In this document: positions 17,376 to 26,263 of the stretch, piece by piece
Position numbering within the stretch: the stretch's first letter is position 1
Layout: each line of letters starts with the position of its first letter
Assembly: GCA_029856365.1 (NCBI GenBank)
Contig: JAHQWW010000019.1
Span: 1 to 47,413 of the forward strand
DNA from: Candidatus Hodarchaeota archaeon
Lineage (GTDB): Archaea > Asgardarchaeota > Heimdallarchaeia > Hodarchaeales > Hodarchaeaceae
Reading direction: 5' to 3'
Length of the DNA stretch: 47,413 bases
The notes under the pieces: model-generated
What the model saw: the letters and a program-made list of their open reading frames with translations, nothing else
Databases searched by the model: none
Told to the model about the DNA's origin: nothing
Made by a program: the position numbers and the translations under genes

Positions 17376-18371
17376 ATGAAACCTGCGACTGTTAACCGAA
17401 TTATTGAGACTCTTTTAACAAAAATCGAGGCTAAAGATCAGGAGCAGGGGAGATTTCTAGTTCATGACGATTTTGAGCAATTAAATTCAAGAATTAATCT
17501 TTGGGCTATTCGTGAGAGTGTCCATGATCTTAAAGAAACCACGGTTACCGATTTGGTTGACATTCCTGATGATGTAGAAATTAAAGTGACGTTTGCTCCA
17601 CCATCATTCTTCATAGACGTTTTGGGAGGAAAAAAAAATGTTCCTTACTGGCAAGTGGCTACAGTAACACGTATTTTAAGGTCTAGTGATATTATTTTTG
17701 ATCCTAGGGGAAAATTACAACAGTGGGTAGATCAAGCTCCCCACATTGAATGGGATCCAGAGCTAATCGAGCTAAAACGTCAAACATCTTTGTTGTTATT
17801 GGATCGAATGAATAATCGTGTTAGAGAGGATATGTTAGCTGACGCTTTCATGTGGTTGATAAAAGCTGCAGAGGAAGCTATCTGTGTTCCTTTGATGGAA
17901 GCAAATGCGTTTAAAATCGGAACAGCAACACTATTATTGGATGTATTAAGAGATTTTGATATTGATCTTTACACTTTCTTTGTGAATTTATTGCGTATTC
18001 CATCTTTCACTCCTGAAAAGCTCGAAAATGCTAGAAAGGAGTTAGAAACATTAGCAGATCGCTTATATCAGTTAAACATCAAAACAGATCGTGAAATGTG
18101 GATATTAGCAGCTTTTGTTTCTATTAATGAATCAGAACGACGCTTAAACCAGAGTCAAAAAGCTGAAGCTGAATTCCCCACACGTCTTTTTGAAACAGCA
18201 GTTGGGGAATTATGGCAGGGATATTGGTTGGTCGCTCAAGATCCGAGAAAAGAAGTCAAACTGGACCCTTGGGTAATTGCTTCGTTTTGGAATCATTTTA
18301 GTTTTGCTGAGCTAGATGAGGAATGGTTGTTAGAGCAGGAGAAAAAGATTAAAGAATTGCTGCCTCATTAA
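17376..18371 (+). CDS. Conserved-looking helical protein, function unknown (possible degenerate nucleotidyltransferase-like N-terminus)
   Basis: 331 residues from the ATG at 17376, chosen because GAGGAG lies 7 bases upstream; reading from TTG at 17361 would overlap that site. Residues about 35-130 look like an alpha/beta domain. The segment IKVTFAPPSFFIDVLGG and the later SSDIIFDPRGKLQQWVDQ recall the strand and YDPxG-type end of nucleotidyltransferase-fold proteins, but the catalytic GS...DxD motif is not evident. The rest is helical (MLADAFMWLIKAAEEA, KLENARKELETLADRLYQ). No membrane segment. It is divergent from the M6 protease with only about 50 bases between the start codons. I do not assign a function. 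Confidence 0.55.
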   Translation: MKPATVNRIIETLLTKIEAKDQEQGRFLVHDDFEQLNSRINLWAIRESVHDLKETTVTDLVDIPDDVEIKVTFAPPSFFIDVLGGKKNVPYWQVATVTRILRSSDIIFDPRGKLQQWVDQAPHIEWDPELIELKRQTSLLLLDRMNNRVREDMLADAFMWLIKAAEEAICVPLMEANAFKIGTATLLLDVLRDFDIDLYTFFVNLLRIPSFTPEKLENARKELETLADRLYQLNIKTDREMWILAAFVSINESERRLNQSQKAEAEFPTRLFETAVGELWQGYWLVAQDPRKEVKLDPWVIASFWNHFSFAELDEEWLLEQEKKIKELLPH

Positions 18372-18386
18372 CAAAATACTTGAGAT

Positions 18387-19313
18387 TTATTGATCTGATA
18401 AAAACCAATCCCAAGTTTTATTCATTCCAGTAGTTAGGTCGGTAGTAGATTTCCACCCTAACTTTTCATAAGCTTTTTTTGAATCTAATGCGATGTGATT
18501 GACATCTCCAGGCCGGGGGTTGCAAAATTTCTTGTATACGTCGAGTTTTGTAACATGTTCGATGATATTAACCAATTCTAATAGATTAGTCTGTTTTCCA
18601 GTTCCAGCATTAAATATACCAACGTGAGAGGAATTCATTGCCCTAACACAAATTTCTGTAATATCTTTTACATAAACATAATCTCGCGTATCTTTCCCAT
18701 CCCCAAAAATTTCAATAGGTTCGTTGTTTTTAATCCTTCCTAAAAAGATTGAAATAACTCCAGCTTCACCAAGAGGATCTTGTCTTGGACCATAAATATT
18801 CGCAGGCCTAATGATCGTATATAAGAGCCCATAAATATTGTGAAACCATTGTAGGTATTTTTCACCGACTAATTTGCTAATACCGTATGGTGAAATTGGC
18901 AATTCTTTGGTATTTTCTGAAGCAGGGATAACTGTAGGTTCACCGTAAATAGCTCCACCCGTAGATACATATATAAAACGTTTAACCGAGCAGTTAGCTA
19001 TAGCTTCTAGTAGGTTTATTGTCCCTTCAATGTTCACAGATGCGTCAAATCGTGGCTCTCGTACAGAACGATTAACCGAGATTTGGGCAGCTAAATGAAA
19101 AATATAATCAATATTTCTGACCGTTTCTTTAATAATATTTGGATCCCTTATATCTCCTTCCACAATTTTGATTTGATTTTTGACATTATCGAGATTTCTC
19201 TTCGTCCCAGTACTGAAATCGTCTAAACAAACCACTGAATGATTGTCCTGTAATAATCGCTCGATTAAATGGCTCCCTAGAAATCCTGCGCCACCTGTGA
19301 CTAAGCATTCCAT
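18387..19313 (-). CDS. NAD-dependent sugar epimerase (UDP-glucose 4-epimerase-like)
   Basis: 308 residues, extended SDR family. The Rossmann motif TGGAGFLGSHL sits at residues 6-16, DDFSTGTKRNLDN follows the second strand (NAD preference), and the catalytic triad parts are STGGAIYG (Ser/Thr) and PYGISKLVGEKY (Tyr-x-x-x-Lys) around residues 145-155. RPANIYGPRQDP and GDGKDTRDYVYVKDI are typical of GalE/WbpP-like nucleotide-sugar epimerases acting on UDP-glucose or related sugars. The precise sugar is unclear. It is single and not beside glycosyltransferases, so I give no symbol. The start ATG at 19313 is certain from the motif position. Confidence 0.9.
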   Translation of the reverse strand: MECLVTGGAGFLGSHLIERLLQDNHSVVCLDDFSTGTKRNLDNVKNQIKIVEGDIRDPNIIKETVRNIDYIFHLAAQISVNRSVREPRFDASVNIEGTINLLEAIANCSVKRFIYVSTGGAIYGEPTVIPASENTKELPISPYGISKLVGEKYLQWFHNIYGLLYTIIRPANIYGPRQDPLGEAGVISIFLGRIKNNEPIEIFGDGKDTRDYVYVKDITEICVRAMNSSHVGIFNAGTGKQTNLLELVNIIEHVTKLDVYKKFCNPRPGDVNHIALDSKKAYEKLGWKSTTDLTTGMNKTWDWFLSDQ

Positions 19314-19526
19314 AGATAATCCTCAAAACCGTTATGATATTCAAACCTTTTCCGTAGTTATGGTTTTCAAGAACAAGTCATAAGGTTTAATTTTAATCGC
19401 AAATTGCAATTACAACTATAAGAAAAGGAAAATTACGTCTTTTTTCGATGATTTTATTAACTTATGATATAATTGATAGTTTTAAAGGTGTCTAATAACC
19501 TAAAAACCTTGATGGAGAAACGTAAT

Positions 19527-20321
19527 ATGAAAATTGGCATGAATAAAGGTGCAATTGTAATTTGGGAAAATAATATCATTAAAAGGTACCCCAGTTTAAG
19601 AAATGTTGGCCCTATTATTCAAGATAGCATGTGTATTAAGCAGTTGGAGTATGAAGAGCTTAAGAATATTCCATCTCTCGAATTACCTATCCAATCATCT
19701 AAGATAATTTGTTTAGCAAAAAACTATTCTGCTCATGCAAAGGAAATGGGAGTCGAACCTGAGAATCTCCCTCCCCATCCTGACCTCTTTCTAAAGCCTA
19801 AATCTGCATTAATTGGACCAGGAGATGATATTATCTTTCCTCCTCAAACCCAGCAAGTTGATCATGAAATAGAATTGGCCCTTATTATTGGTAAGAAAGG
19901 AAAGAATGTCCATTTAGAGGAGAGTATAGATTTTATCTTTGGATATACTATTTTGCTTGATATGACCGCTCGAGATATTCAAGCCTTAGCAAAGAAAAAA
20001 GGCCGACCGTGGTTTGCATCTAAAGGTTTTGATACATTTTCCCCCATAGGGCCAGTTATTGTAACATCTGACGAAATCAAAGATCCTCAAAATCTTGATT
20101 TGGAACTAAAGGTAAATGGTCAAATAAAGCAAAAAGGAAATACAAGAGACATGATATTCAACATTAAGCAGATTATCAGTTATTGTAGTACAATCACCAC
20201 ATTGGAGCCAGGTGATTTAATAGCTACTGGTACACCTGCAGGAGTAGGTCCTGTGAATAAGGGAGATAGAATTAGTGCCACTATTGAGTCCATTGGAACA
20301 CTTAATGTAGGTGTAATCTAA
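19527..20321 (+). CDS. Fumarylacetoacetate hydrolase (FAH) family protein
   Basis: About 264 residues from the ATG at 19527 (GGAG 9 bases upstream); earlier starts at 19473 (TTG) or 19512 (ATG) are possible. Family motifs are strong: IICLAKNYSAHAKEMG, PDLFLKPKSALIGPGD, VDHEIELALIIGKKGKN (the EIE metal ligands), GYTILLDMTARDIQ, KGFDTFSPIGPVI and GDLIATGTPAGVGPV. Such enzymes split or decarboxylate beta-diketo or oxaloacetate-like acids; the exact substrate cannot be told. The next gene starts at the base after its stop codon, so they are co-transcribed. Confidence 0.88.
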   Translation: MKIGMNKGAIVIWENNIIKRYPSLRNVGPIIQDSMCIKQLEYEELKNIPSLELPIQSSKIICLAKNYSAHAKEMGVEPENLPPHPDLFLKPKSALIGPGDDIIFPPQTQQVDHEIELALIIGKKGKNVHLEESIDFIFGYTILLDMTARDIQALAKKKGRPWFASKGFDTFSPIGPVIVTSDEIKDPQNLDLELKVNGQIKQKGNTRDMIFNIKQIISYCSTITTLEPGDLIATGTPAGVGPVNKGDRISATIESIGTLNVGVI

Positions 20322-20678
20322 GTGACAAGTCTTAACAAGATAATGTCCATCTTAAAGTCTAAATGTACCCCTATGACAGCACTTCAAATTACACCTCAAA
20401 ATATTCTATTAGTGGTAACTTCCAAGGATTTCTGGAAATGTTTACAGGAATTATGCAAAAATAATGTCTCATTACGATTTATTGAGGAGAGAAAAACTGG
20501 ACTCGATGTCCACCTTTCTCTTTCCATCAAAGAAATTCCCGAGATTTCTTTCCAAGTTACTTTTAGAATTGTAGACTATACTATAAATTTAGTTCAGGGA
20601 TTATCAAGTTTTTTCCCTAACGCTGCTGCCTTCATTCAGGAAATCGAAGGATTTCCCGAGATTAACAATAACAATTAA
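20322..20678 (+). CDS. Small protein with NuoC-like (30-kDa subunit) pattern
   Basis: 118 residues with a GTG start directly after the FAH stop codon, so the two genes are translationally linked. The layout is two strands with an intervening helix (KDFWKCLQELCKNNVSLRFIEERK), then a strand VTFRIVDYTINLVQ and a conserved-looking ending GLSSFFPNAAAFIQEIEGFPEI. That ending resembles the S-x-x-x-x-P-A-x-x-x-E-R-E motif of NuoC-type 30-kDa subunits of complex I and energy-converting hydrogenases, but Arg-Glu is replaced and no other subunit lies nearby. I therefore regard this as a weak structural resemblance. It may be a stand-alone remnant or a partner of the FAH enzyme. Confidence 0.45.
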   Translation: MTSLNKIMSILKSKCTPMTALQITPQNILLVVTSKDFWKCLQELCKNNVSLRFIEERKTGLDVHLSLSIKEIPEISFQVTFRIVDYTINLVQGLSSFFPNAAAFIQEIEGFPEINNNN

Positions 20679-20688
20679 GACACTTTTA

Positions 20689-21081
20689 TTATGTTAGATT
20701 CTTAACCCTCTCAAGATGTGTTTTTATCAAATTAAGTAAGTCATCTGCACTGAAGGGTTTATTAATATAAGCATCAGCCCCAGCTTCTTTCCCTGCAATT
20801 CTGTCTTTTTTCCCCACTTTCGCAGTAAAAATTAATACAGGAATATTCTTTAATTTAGGGTTATTCTTAATCCATTTACATACTTCCAAGCCGTTAACTT
20901 TTGGCATCAGAACATCCAAAAGGATTAAATTTGGTTTTTCAGAATTTGTGTTAAGAAATTGAATTGCTTCCTCACCGTCACTTGCAGAAAAAACACGGTA
21001 TCCTTCGTATTCTAGTACCATCCTAGCAAGTTCTACGGTATCTTCCTCATCATCGACAACTAGAATTGAATCATCTTCCAT
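20689..21081 (-). CDS. Stand-alone response regulator receiver protein
   Basis: 130 residues of a single receiver domain. The acidic residues are D10, D11, the phospho-acceptor is D56 in LILLDVLMPKVNG, T86 and K108 (INKP) complete the switch. A short basic helix ends it (HLERVKNLT). There is no output domain. It is closer to the bacterial-type CheY-like consensus (VVDDEEDTVELARMVLEYEGYRV, GADAYINKPFSADDLLNLI) than the receiver at 10882, from which it differs enough not to be a recent duplicate. No kinase is adjacent. It converges with the NuoC-like gene, 10 bases apart. Confidence 0.92.
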   Translation of the reverse strand: MEDDSILVVDDEEDTVELARMVLEYEGYRVFSASDGEEAIQFLNTNSEKPNLILLDVLMPKVNGLEVCKWIKNNPKLKNIPVLIFTAKVGKKDRIAGKEAGADAYINKPFSADDLLNLIKTHLERVKNLT

Positions 21082-21249
21082 TATTTTAGCACCAGATGAA
21101 TTATCGGATTATATTATTTACCATCAACTCATATCAGAGTATATTCAAAAATTTAACTAGGGAGGTTTGAATATCATATAAAACTACTTCTCTATCAAAT
21201 TATTTTACCTAGTTCTTTATATTATTGTGTTTTTGCCATAATACAGTAA

Positions 21250-22155
21250 TTAAGAAAAAAGACTCTGGATCAGAGCGACAATATAATCCCGCCCGATAGC
21301 AATTGAAATTAAAGCAATAATCATCATAAATCCAAAAATCTGCTGAAGACGTTTCGTATTGATCTTTTTTGCCATTCGTGGTCCAATTTGAGCTCCCACA
21401 ATAATTCCTATTATTAAGAAGAATGCTAAATCAGGATATATTTGACCCATAGTAATTTTAACTGCAGCTCCAGCAATGCTTGTAGCAATCATGACAAACA
21501 TAGAAGTGGCAACTGCCTTATGCATACTTAATTTACCCATATGAACCAGGATTGGGACCATCACGACCCCACCTCCAATCCCTAACAGACCAGAAGCAAA
21601 TCCTGCGACCAATCCAAATAAAGTACTCCAGAGTTCTCGGCGTTCAAACCCAAATAATACGATGTCATCATGTTCAATCTCCTCACTAACCTCCTCACCA
21701 GTTTCTAGTACTTTCTTCTTCTGTTTAGGAAAGACTATCATTTTTATTGCAATTGGAAATAAACATATCGCAAAAACGATTCGAAATATTTGAGGAGCTT
21801 CAGTGGCTAAATATGAGCTGGTCAAACTACCTAAAAGTGCGCCCACGACTGTTGTGATTGCAATCAAAAGACCTGTACGGTATTCGATCGTATTTGGTTG
21901 TCGTGCATAAGCGATTGTAGCTGAAAGTGCTGTAAAAATAATCATAAATAAGACAGTTCCAATTGCAAAACTTTCATCAACTCCAAGTAGAATTAATGAA
22001 GGTGTTGTAATAAAACCTCCTCCAACACCTAGTGTTGAGGATATAATTCCAATAAAAAAAGCAAATATGGAGAATAAAATACCATCAAAAATGTTTGTTA
22101 GGTATGGACCACCGATTATTTGATAAAAAATCATTTTCCAGATCTCAATCTTCAT
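21250..22155 (-). CDS. TSUP-family (TauE/SafE-like) membrane transporter
   Basis: 301 residues, about eight hydrophobic helices. Two internal repeats show the TSUP signature: GIISSTLGVGGGFITTPSLILLGVDESFAIGTVLF in the first half and GFASGLLGIGGGVVMVPILVHMGKLSMHKAVATSMFVM in the second. A cytosolic acidic loop (GEEVSEEIEHDDI) lies between. Family members move sulfite, sulfonates or other small anions, or act as permeases for sulfur metabolism. The substrate is not readable here. It stands alone, divergent from the CoA operon. Confidence 0.9.
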   Translation of the reverse strand: MKIEIWKMIFYQIIGGPYLTNIFDGILFSIFAFFIGIISSTLGVGGGFITTPSLILLGVDESFAIGTVLFMIIFTALSATIAYARQPNTIEYRTGLLIAITTVVGALLGSLTSSYLATEAPQIFRIVFAICLFPIAIKMIVFPKQKKKVLETGEEVSEEIEHDDIVLFGFERRELWSTLFGLVAGFASGLLGIGGGVVMVPILVHMGKLSMHKAVATSMFVMIATSIAGAAVKITMGQIYPDLAFFLIIGIIVGAQIGPRMAKKINTKRLQQIFGFMMIIALISIAIGRDYIVALIQSLFS

Positions 22156-22403
22156 TTCATGGGAATTTTAACAATTATTCCTTATATTAGTCCTGCAATA
22201 CTCTCGTAGACCTCTTTATACTCCTCCTTTATGTGTTTTAAGCTTGATTTTCTGCTTTTGTATTTTTCAAACAATACAGTATATACCTCTCTCATTCGAT
22301 TATACAAAAAAAATCGGTATAACCCTGATTCTTAAAAAGAAAAAATCGAGGTGTTAATTACAAATGAAATAGAAACTGCATATGAATTGGAGCAACACAT
22401 ACA

Positions 22404-23657
22404 ATGGGGATTGCTGAAATATTTGGATCCAAAGGAAATAAGCTGAGGAATAAACGTATTTTACTAGGAGTTACTGGATCCATAGCAGCTATTGAAGTTC
22501 CCCATGTTGTTAGAGAAATTTTACGGTATGAAGGTGATCCTATCGTTGTGCTTTCGGAGGAAGCCACCCGTTTGATAGCTACAGATGCCTTAACGTGGTG
22601 TATGGACAAAGAACCAATGACTCAAATCTCAGGAATGTCTGAACACGTAAAATGGGTTTCACATCCAGATTATAAGATAGATCTGTGCATGATTTGTCCT
22701 GCAACTGCAAATACTATTTCTAAACTTGCTAACGGAATTGCAGACGGGCCAGTTCCCCTAGTTGCATTAGCAGCATTTGGAGCCAAAATTCCATTACTCA
22801 TTATTCCTGCAGCCCATACCGTTTTATTAAATAATCCTATTCTCGAAAGAAATATCTCCTATTTGAAAAAACAAAATGTGAACTTTTTAGACATAGCTGA
22901 GATTGAAAATAAATATAAATTCCCCCCCTTAAACCAATTGATGGAAAGTATCTTCAAGCTGGTCAATCCATCCAAGAAATTGAATAAGAAACGATTTCTA
23001 ATTACAGGAGGAGCCACTCGCGAATATTTAGATGATGTACGCTTTCTTTCTAATCCATCCACTGGATTGTCAGCGTTTCAAGTTGCACAAGCTCTGATAA
23101 ATCATGGGGCGGAAATATTACTTATTCTAGGTGAAGGACACACTCTTGATGTAGATAGAATATCATTTCCAGTAAAAATCGTTCGGTCAACGAAAGATAT
23201 GTATGATGAAATACAGAAAGAACTATCCAATTCTGATTATCATGGTTTAATCGCAGTAGCGGCTGTTTCAGATTATAGACCCCATTATCAAATGGGTAAA
23301 ATACCTTCAAAGCAGACAGATTTGAAACTCGAATTAGTACCTACTGTTAAAATTCTCGAAAAGATTAGAGAAAGCTTTCCAAATCTGTATTTGGTTGCTT
23401 ATAAAGCAGAGGTTGGCATAACAGAAGATGAATTACTAAAAAGAGGAAGAGAGTTTCAAGAGAAACATAGATTAGACATGGTTTGTGCTAATTGGGTAGG
23501 TGAGCCAAAAAAAGGATTTGCATCAGAAACTAATGATATATTTGTTATTCGATCCAGAATCCCTCTCATTCATCTCAAGGGTTCAAAAAAGATGATTGGA
23601 GAACGTATTGCTGAAATTATTGCGAAAGAATTCAATAATCGGAGTTTTGATCAATGA
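22404..23657 (+). CDS. coaBC: Bifunctional CoaBC: phosphopantothenoylcysteine decarboxylase / phosphopantothenate-cysteine ligase
   Basis: 417 residues. The N-terminal half (to about residue 190) is the FMN-dependent decarboxylase: GVTGSIAAIEVPHVVREILRYEGD, SGMSEHVKW (active-site His), CPATANTISKLANGIADGP (flavin and substrate site). The C-terminal half is the CTP/ATP-dependent synthetase: ITGGATREYLDDVRFLSNPSTGLSAFQVA, AAVSDYRP and the flexible lid KIPSK..., ending GFASETNDIFVI. The ATG at 22404 has GGAG 11 bases upstream and an in-frame stop just above, so no longer start exists. It opens the CoA operon and overlaps panE by 4 bases (ATGA). Confidence 0.95.
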   Translation: MGIAEIFGSKGNKLRNKRILLGVTGSIAAIEVPHVVREILRYEGDPIVVLSEEATRLIATDALTWCMDKEPMTQISGMSEHVKWVSHPDYKIDLCMICPATANTISKLANGIADGPVPLVALAAFGAKIPLLIIPAAHTVLLNNPILERNISYLKKQNVNFLDIAEIENKYKFPPLNQLMESIFKLVNPSKKLNKKRFLITGGATREYLDDVRFLSNPSTGLSAFQVAQALINHGAEILLILGEGHTLDVDRISFPVKIVRSTKDMYDEIQKELSNSDYHGLIAVAAVSDYRPHYQMGKIPSKQTDLKLELVPTVKILEKIRESFPNLYLVAYKAEVGITEDELLKRGREFQEKHRLDMVCANWVGEPKKGFASETNDIFVIRSRIPLIHLKGSKKMIGERIAEIIAKEFNNRSFDQ

Positions 23658-24571
23658 ATATAACTGTATTTGGTGCGGGGAGCATTGGCTCTCTTTTTGC
23701 AGGTAGAATAGCCTACTCTGGATTTGATGTATCTGTAGTCGGTCGAAATCCTCATGTGACTGAAATTAATAAAAGAGGACTCCGCATTATAGAGGAGCAG
23801 GAGGAACTTCTATCCCATTTTCCTGCAAGGACAAGTTTTCATTCCGAGGTTACAACTCCAGAAACTATCTTTGTAACCACAAAAGCTTATGATAATGGGG
23901 TTGTGGCAAATAGCATGGTAGGAAGGATCTTCAATGAAACCCCAATTTTCGTCTTACAAAATGGTATGGGAAATGAGGAAGTTTTTTGTAGGCATTTTCC
24001 CCAAAATCCAATTTTTCGTGCGATAACCACAGAAGCAGCCGAGTTAATTCATCCTGGTATAGTTAAACATGTAGCATTTGGTAAAACATCATTTGGTATT
24101 ATTAAAGGACAAGAAAATGGTTTTGGGCCTAGGGTTCAGGATATTATGAGGAATTCAGGATTTCAAACGAAAAAAACAACAGAAATTCAGCTAAAAATGT
24201 GGCAAAAATTACTAACAAATGCTACTATTTGCCCATTAGGCGCACTCTTACATGTACCAAATGGAAAAATCCTACAAAAGCCATCAATTAACAGAATTTT
24301 TGATGCAATTTTAAAGGAAGGTATTGCAGTAGCAACTAGCAACTTACCCGATGAAGACTTTTCTCTTACTCGTGAGTTTATTATCAGAGTTATGGAAAAA
24401 ACTAAGGAAAATAGATGTAGTATGCTCCAGGATATCGAACGAGGACGTAAAACAGAGATAGATTATATGAATGGCTTCATTGTACAAGAAAGTAGACGCT
24501 TGGGTTTGAAAGCTCCAGTTAATGCAGCGATTGCTGATTTGATTCGACATTTAGAAAGATATCCACAATAA
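23654..24571 (+). CDS. panE: 2-dehydropantoate 2-reductase (ketopantoate reductase)
   Basis: 305 residues. It reduces ketopantoate to pantoate with NADPH. GAGSIGSLFAGRIA near the start is the Rossmann Gly-rich loop, VVGRN follows at the second strand. VTTKAYDN and QNGMGNEEV are the conserved parts of the cofactor and catalytic site, and KLLTNATICPLGALL plus the Lys of MWQKLL fit the catalytic Lys region. ENRCSMLQDIERGRKTEIDYMNGFI is the C-terminal substrate motif. The start overlaps the coaBC stop as ATGA, indicating translational coupling. It lies between coaBC and pantoate kinase in the CoA operon. Confidence 0.95.
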   Translation: MNITVFGAGSIGSLFAGRIAYSGFDVSVVGRNPHVTEINKRGLRIIEEQEELLSHFPARTSFHSEVTTPETIFVTTKAYDNGVVANSMVGRIFNETPIFVLQNGMGNEEVFCRHFPQNPIFRAITTEAAELIHPGIVKHVAFGKTSFGIIKGQENGFGPRVQDIMRNSGFQTKKTTEIQLKMWQKLLTNATICPLGALLHVPNGKILQKPSINRIFDAILKEGIAVATSNLPDEDFSLTREFIIRVMEKTKENRCSMLQDIERGRKTEIDYMNGFIVQESRRLGLKAPVNAAIADLIRHLERYPQ

Positions 24572-24584
24572 CGAAGGAATTTTT

Positions 24585-25478
24585 GTGACAGATGACGTCT
24601 CTTATTGGGTAGCTTCACATTTGACTGGTATTTTTGAAATAAAGGACAAATCAAAGAATCTTTTACATCAAGGGTCACGGGGGGCAGGTTTATCCATTAA
24701 TAGAGGTGTAATAACTACTGTAAGACGAACGAAAAATTTTAACGTCGAAATATTTTTCGATAGGATGAGAAAAACCCCAATAGAAGCAGCTGTGACCATT
24801 AGAGTACTTGAAATCCTACTTCCCCAAAAGCAGAGATCTAATTTGGAAATTGTTCACAACTTTGAAGTACCCCTTTCTTCCGGATATGGCGCCTCTGCTG
24901 CAAGCGCAGTCGGAACAGCATTCGCTCTACATGATCTTTTAGAGTTAAATTTGTCAGAATTGGAATTGTTCCAAGTAGCGCATAAAGCTGAAATTTTAAC
25001 GAAGACAGGACTTGGAGATATAATTGGTCTTTACCAAGGAGGATTGGAGATCCGTTTAAAAGAGGGCGCTCCTGGTATTGGTAAAACAATGCCATTAAAA
25101 AATTCTAATGAATGGAAAGTAGCTACTGTTCATTTAGGTACTCTCTCAACATCTGAAGTTCTGTCCAATCCTCAAAAGAGGAAAGCTGTTAATGATGCTG
25201 GAAGAGAATTGATTTCTGAGCTGATTTCTAATCCTCATTTTTCTAACTTCATCAAATTATCCTCAATTTTTTCAGAGAGAGTCAATTTATGGTCACCTCA
25301 ATTGAAAGAATATGTTAAAAATTTACCAAAAGAGATGATTGGATCTCAAATAATGCTTGGTGAAGCATTTTTTATTTTCTATCGTGATAGAACTACTTTA
25401 ACGCGGATTGAAATTCCTAATTGTCAAATAATTGAGGAAACAATTTGTGAGAATACTGTTATAAAACGTGAAAAGTAA
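24585..25478 (+). CDS. Pantoate kinase (archaeal GHMP kinase, COG1829)
   Basis: 297 residues, GTG start at 24585 with AAGGAA upstream. It phosphorylates pantoate with ATP, the step found in archaea in place of the bacterial pantothenate kinase route. Motifs: HLTGIFEIKDKSKNLLHQGSRGAGLSI near the N-terminus, and the GHMP Gly-rich loop PLSSGYGASAASAVGTAFAL around residues 90-108, followed by HKAEILTKTGLGDIIGLYQGGLEIR. The neighbouring phosphopantothenate synthetase, which overlaps the last base, makes the assignment secure. It supports an archaeal source. Confidence 0.93.
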   Translation: MTDDVSYWVASHLTGIFEIKDKSKNLLHQGSRGAGLSINRGVITTVRRTKNFNVEIFFDRMRKTPIEAAVTIRVLEILLPQKQRSNLEIVHNFEVPLSSGYGASAASAVGTAFALHDLLELNLSELELFQVAHKAEILTKTGLGDIIGLYQGGLEIRLKEGAPGIGKTMPLKNSNEWKVATVHLGTLSTSEVLSNPQKRKAVNDAGRELISELISNPHFSNFIKLSSIFSERVNLWSPQLKEYVKNLPKEMIGSQIMLGEAFFIFYRDRTTLTRIEIPNCQIIEETICENTVIKREK

Positions 25479-26254
25479 TGGTAATAGAAATTCCAAAGGA
25501 TCATCCCCGATATGAATCCTTGGTCATCCGAGAGAAAATAATTGAAGGAATGCATCAAAAAATTGTAGCTGAAGCAGGATTAATTGCTCACGGACGTGGG
25601 GAGGCATTTGACTATATATTAGGGGAGGTTACCCCGCCTTTTGCTTTAAATCAAGAGAAATTGGCTGTTATTACGCTATTAAGGGCAAAAAATCCTGTTA
25701 TTTCAGTCAATGGAAATGTGGCAGCCTTATGTTCAAAGGAAATCGTTCAATTAAGTCAAATATTGAATGCTCCATTAGAGATTAATCTTTTCTACAGAAA
25801 ACCAGAGCGTGAAATAGCTATTAAAGACGTTTTAACCAAAGCTGGGGCTTTACAGATTTACGGGATTGACCCAAGAAACCAAAAATCTATTCCTGAGATT
25901 TCTCATCAACGAAGGATTGTCGATTCACGTGGTATTGCACGTTCAGATTGTGTCTTTGTTCCATTGGAGGATGGAGATCGTGCAATGGCACTAAGGAACT
26001 TGGGGAAAGATGTGGTTGCTGTTGATTTAAATCCCCTTTCGCGAACCTCCCTAGCAGCAACAGTTTCTATTACAAATAATATCACAAGAGCAACAACAGA
26101 ATTGGTTAATTTCGCCAAAAATTTTAGTAAAATGAATATTCAAGAATTAGAAGAAGAAAAAAAGCTGTTAAATAACGAAACGCTTTTGCAAGAAGCCCTA
26201 AAATTTATGTCATCCCGACTTGAGGAGCTCGCTAGTGATCAAAAGTATTTATGA
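25478..26254 (+). CDS. 4-phosphopantoate-beta-alanine ligase (phosphopantothenate synthetase, COG1701)
   Basis: 258 residues; the ATG shares one base with the TAA of the kinase gene. It joins phosphopantoate with beta-alanine using ATP, an archaeal enzyme. The N-terminus IPKDHPRYESLVIREKIIEGM is highly typical, as are GLIAHGRGEAFDYILGEVT, NPVISVNGNVAALC, the central IYGIDPRNQKSIPEI and DRAMALRNLGKDVVAVDLNPLSRT. A helical C-terminal tail follows (TTELVNFAKNF on) and is charged. No beta-alanine-forming enzyme is encoded in this operon. Confidence 0.94.
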   Translation: MVIEIPKDHPRYESLVIREKIIEGMHQKIVAEAGLIAHGRGEAFDYILGEVTPPFALNQEKLAVITLLRAKNPVISVNGNVAALCSKEIVQLSQILNAPLEINLFYRKPEREIAIKDVLTKAGALQIYGIDPRNQKSIPEISHQRRIVDSRGIARSDCVFVPLEDGDRAMALRNLGKDVVAVDLNPLSRTSLAATVSITNNITRATTELVNFAKNFSKMNIQELEEEKKLLNNETLLQEALKFMSSRLEELASDQKYL

Positions 26255-26263
26255 GGTGTAACT

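Noticed and set aside
22351..22446. 31-codon GTG frame overlapping the coaBC start
   Set aside because: Its reading looks protein-like (MLITNEIETAYELEQHIQW) but overlaps GSKGNKLRNKRIL, which aligns with archaeal CoaBC starts in the other frame; no independent support.
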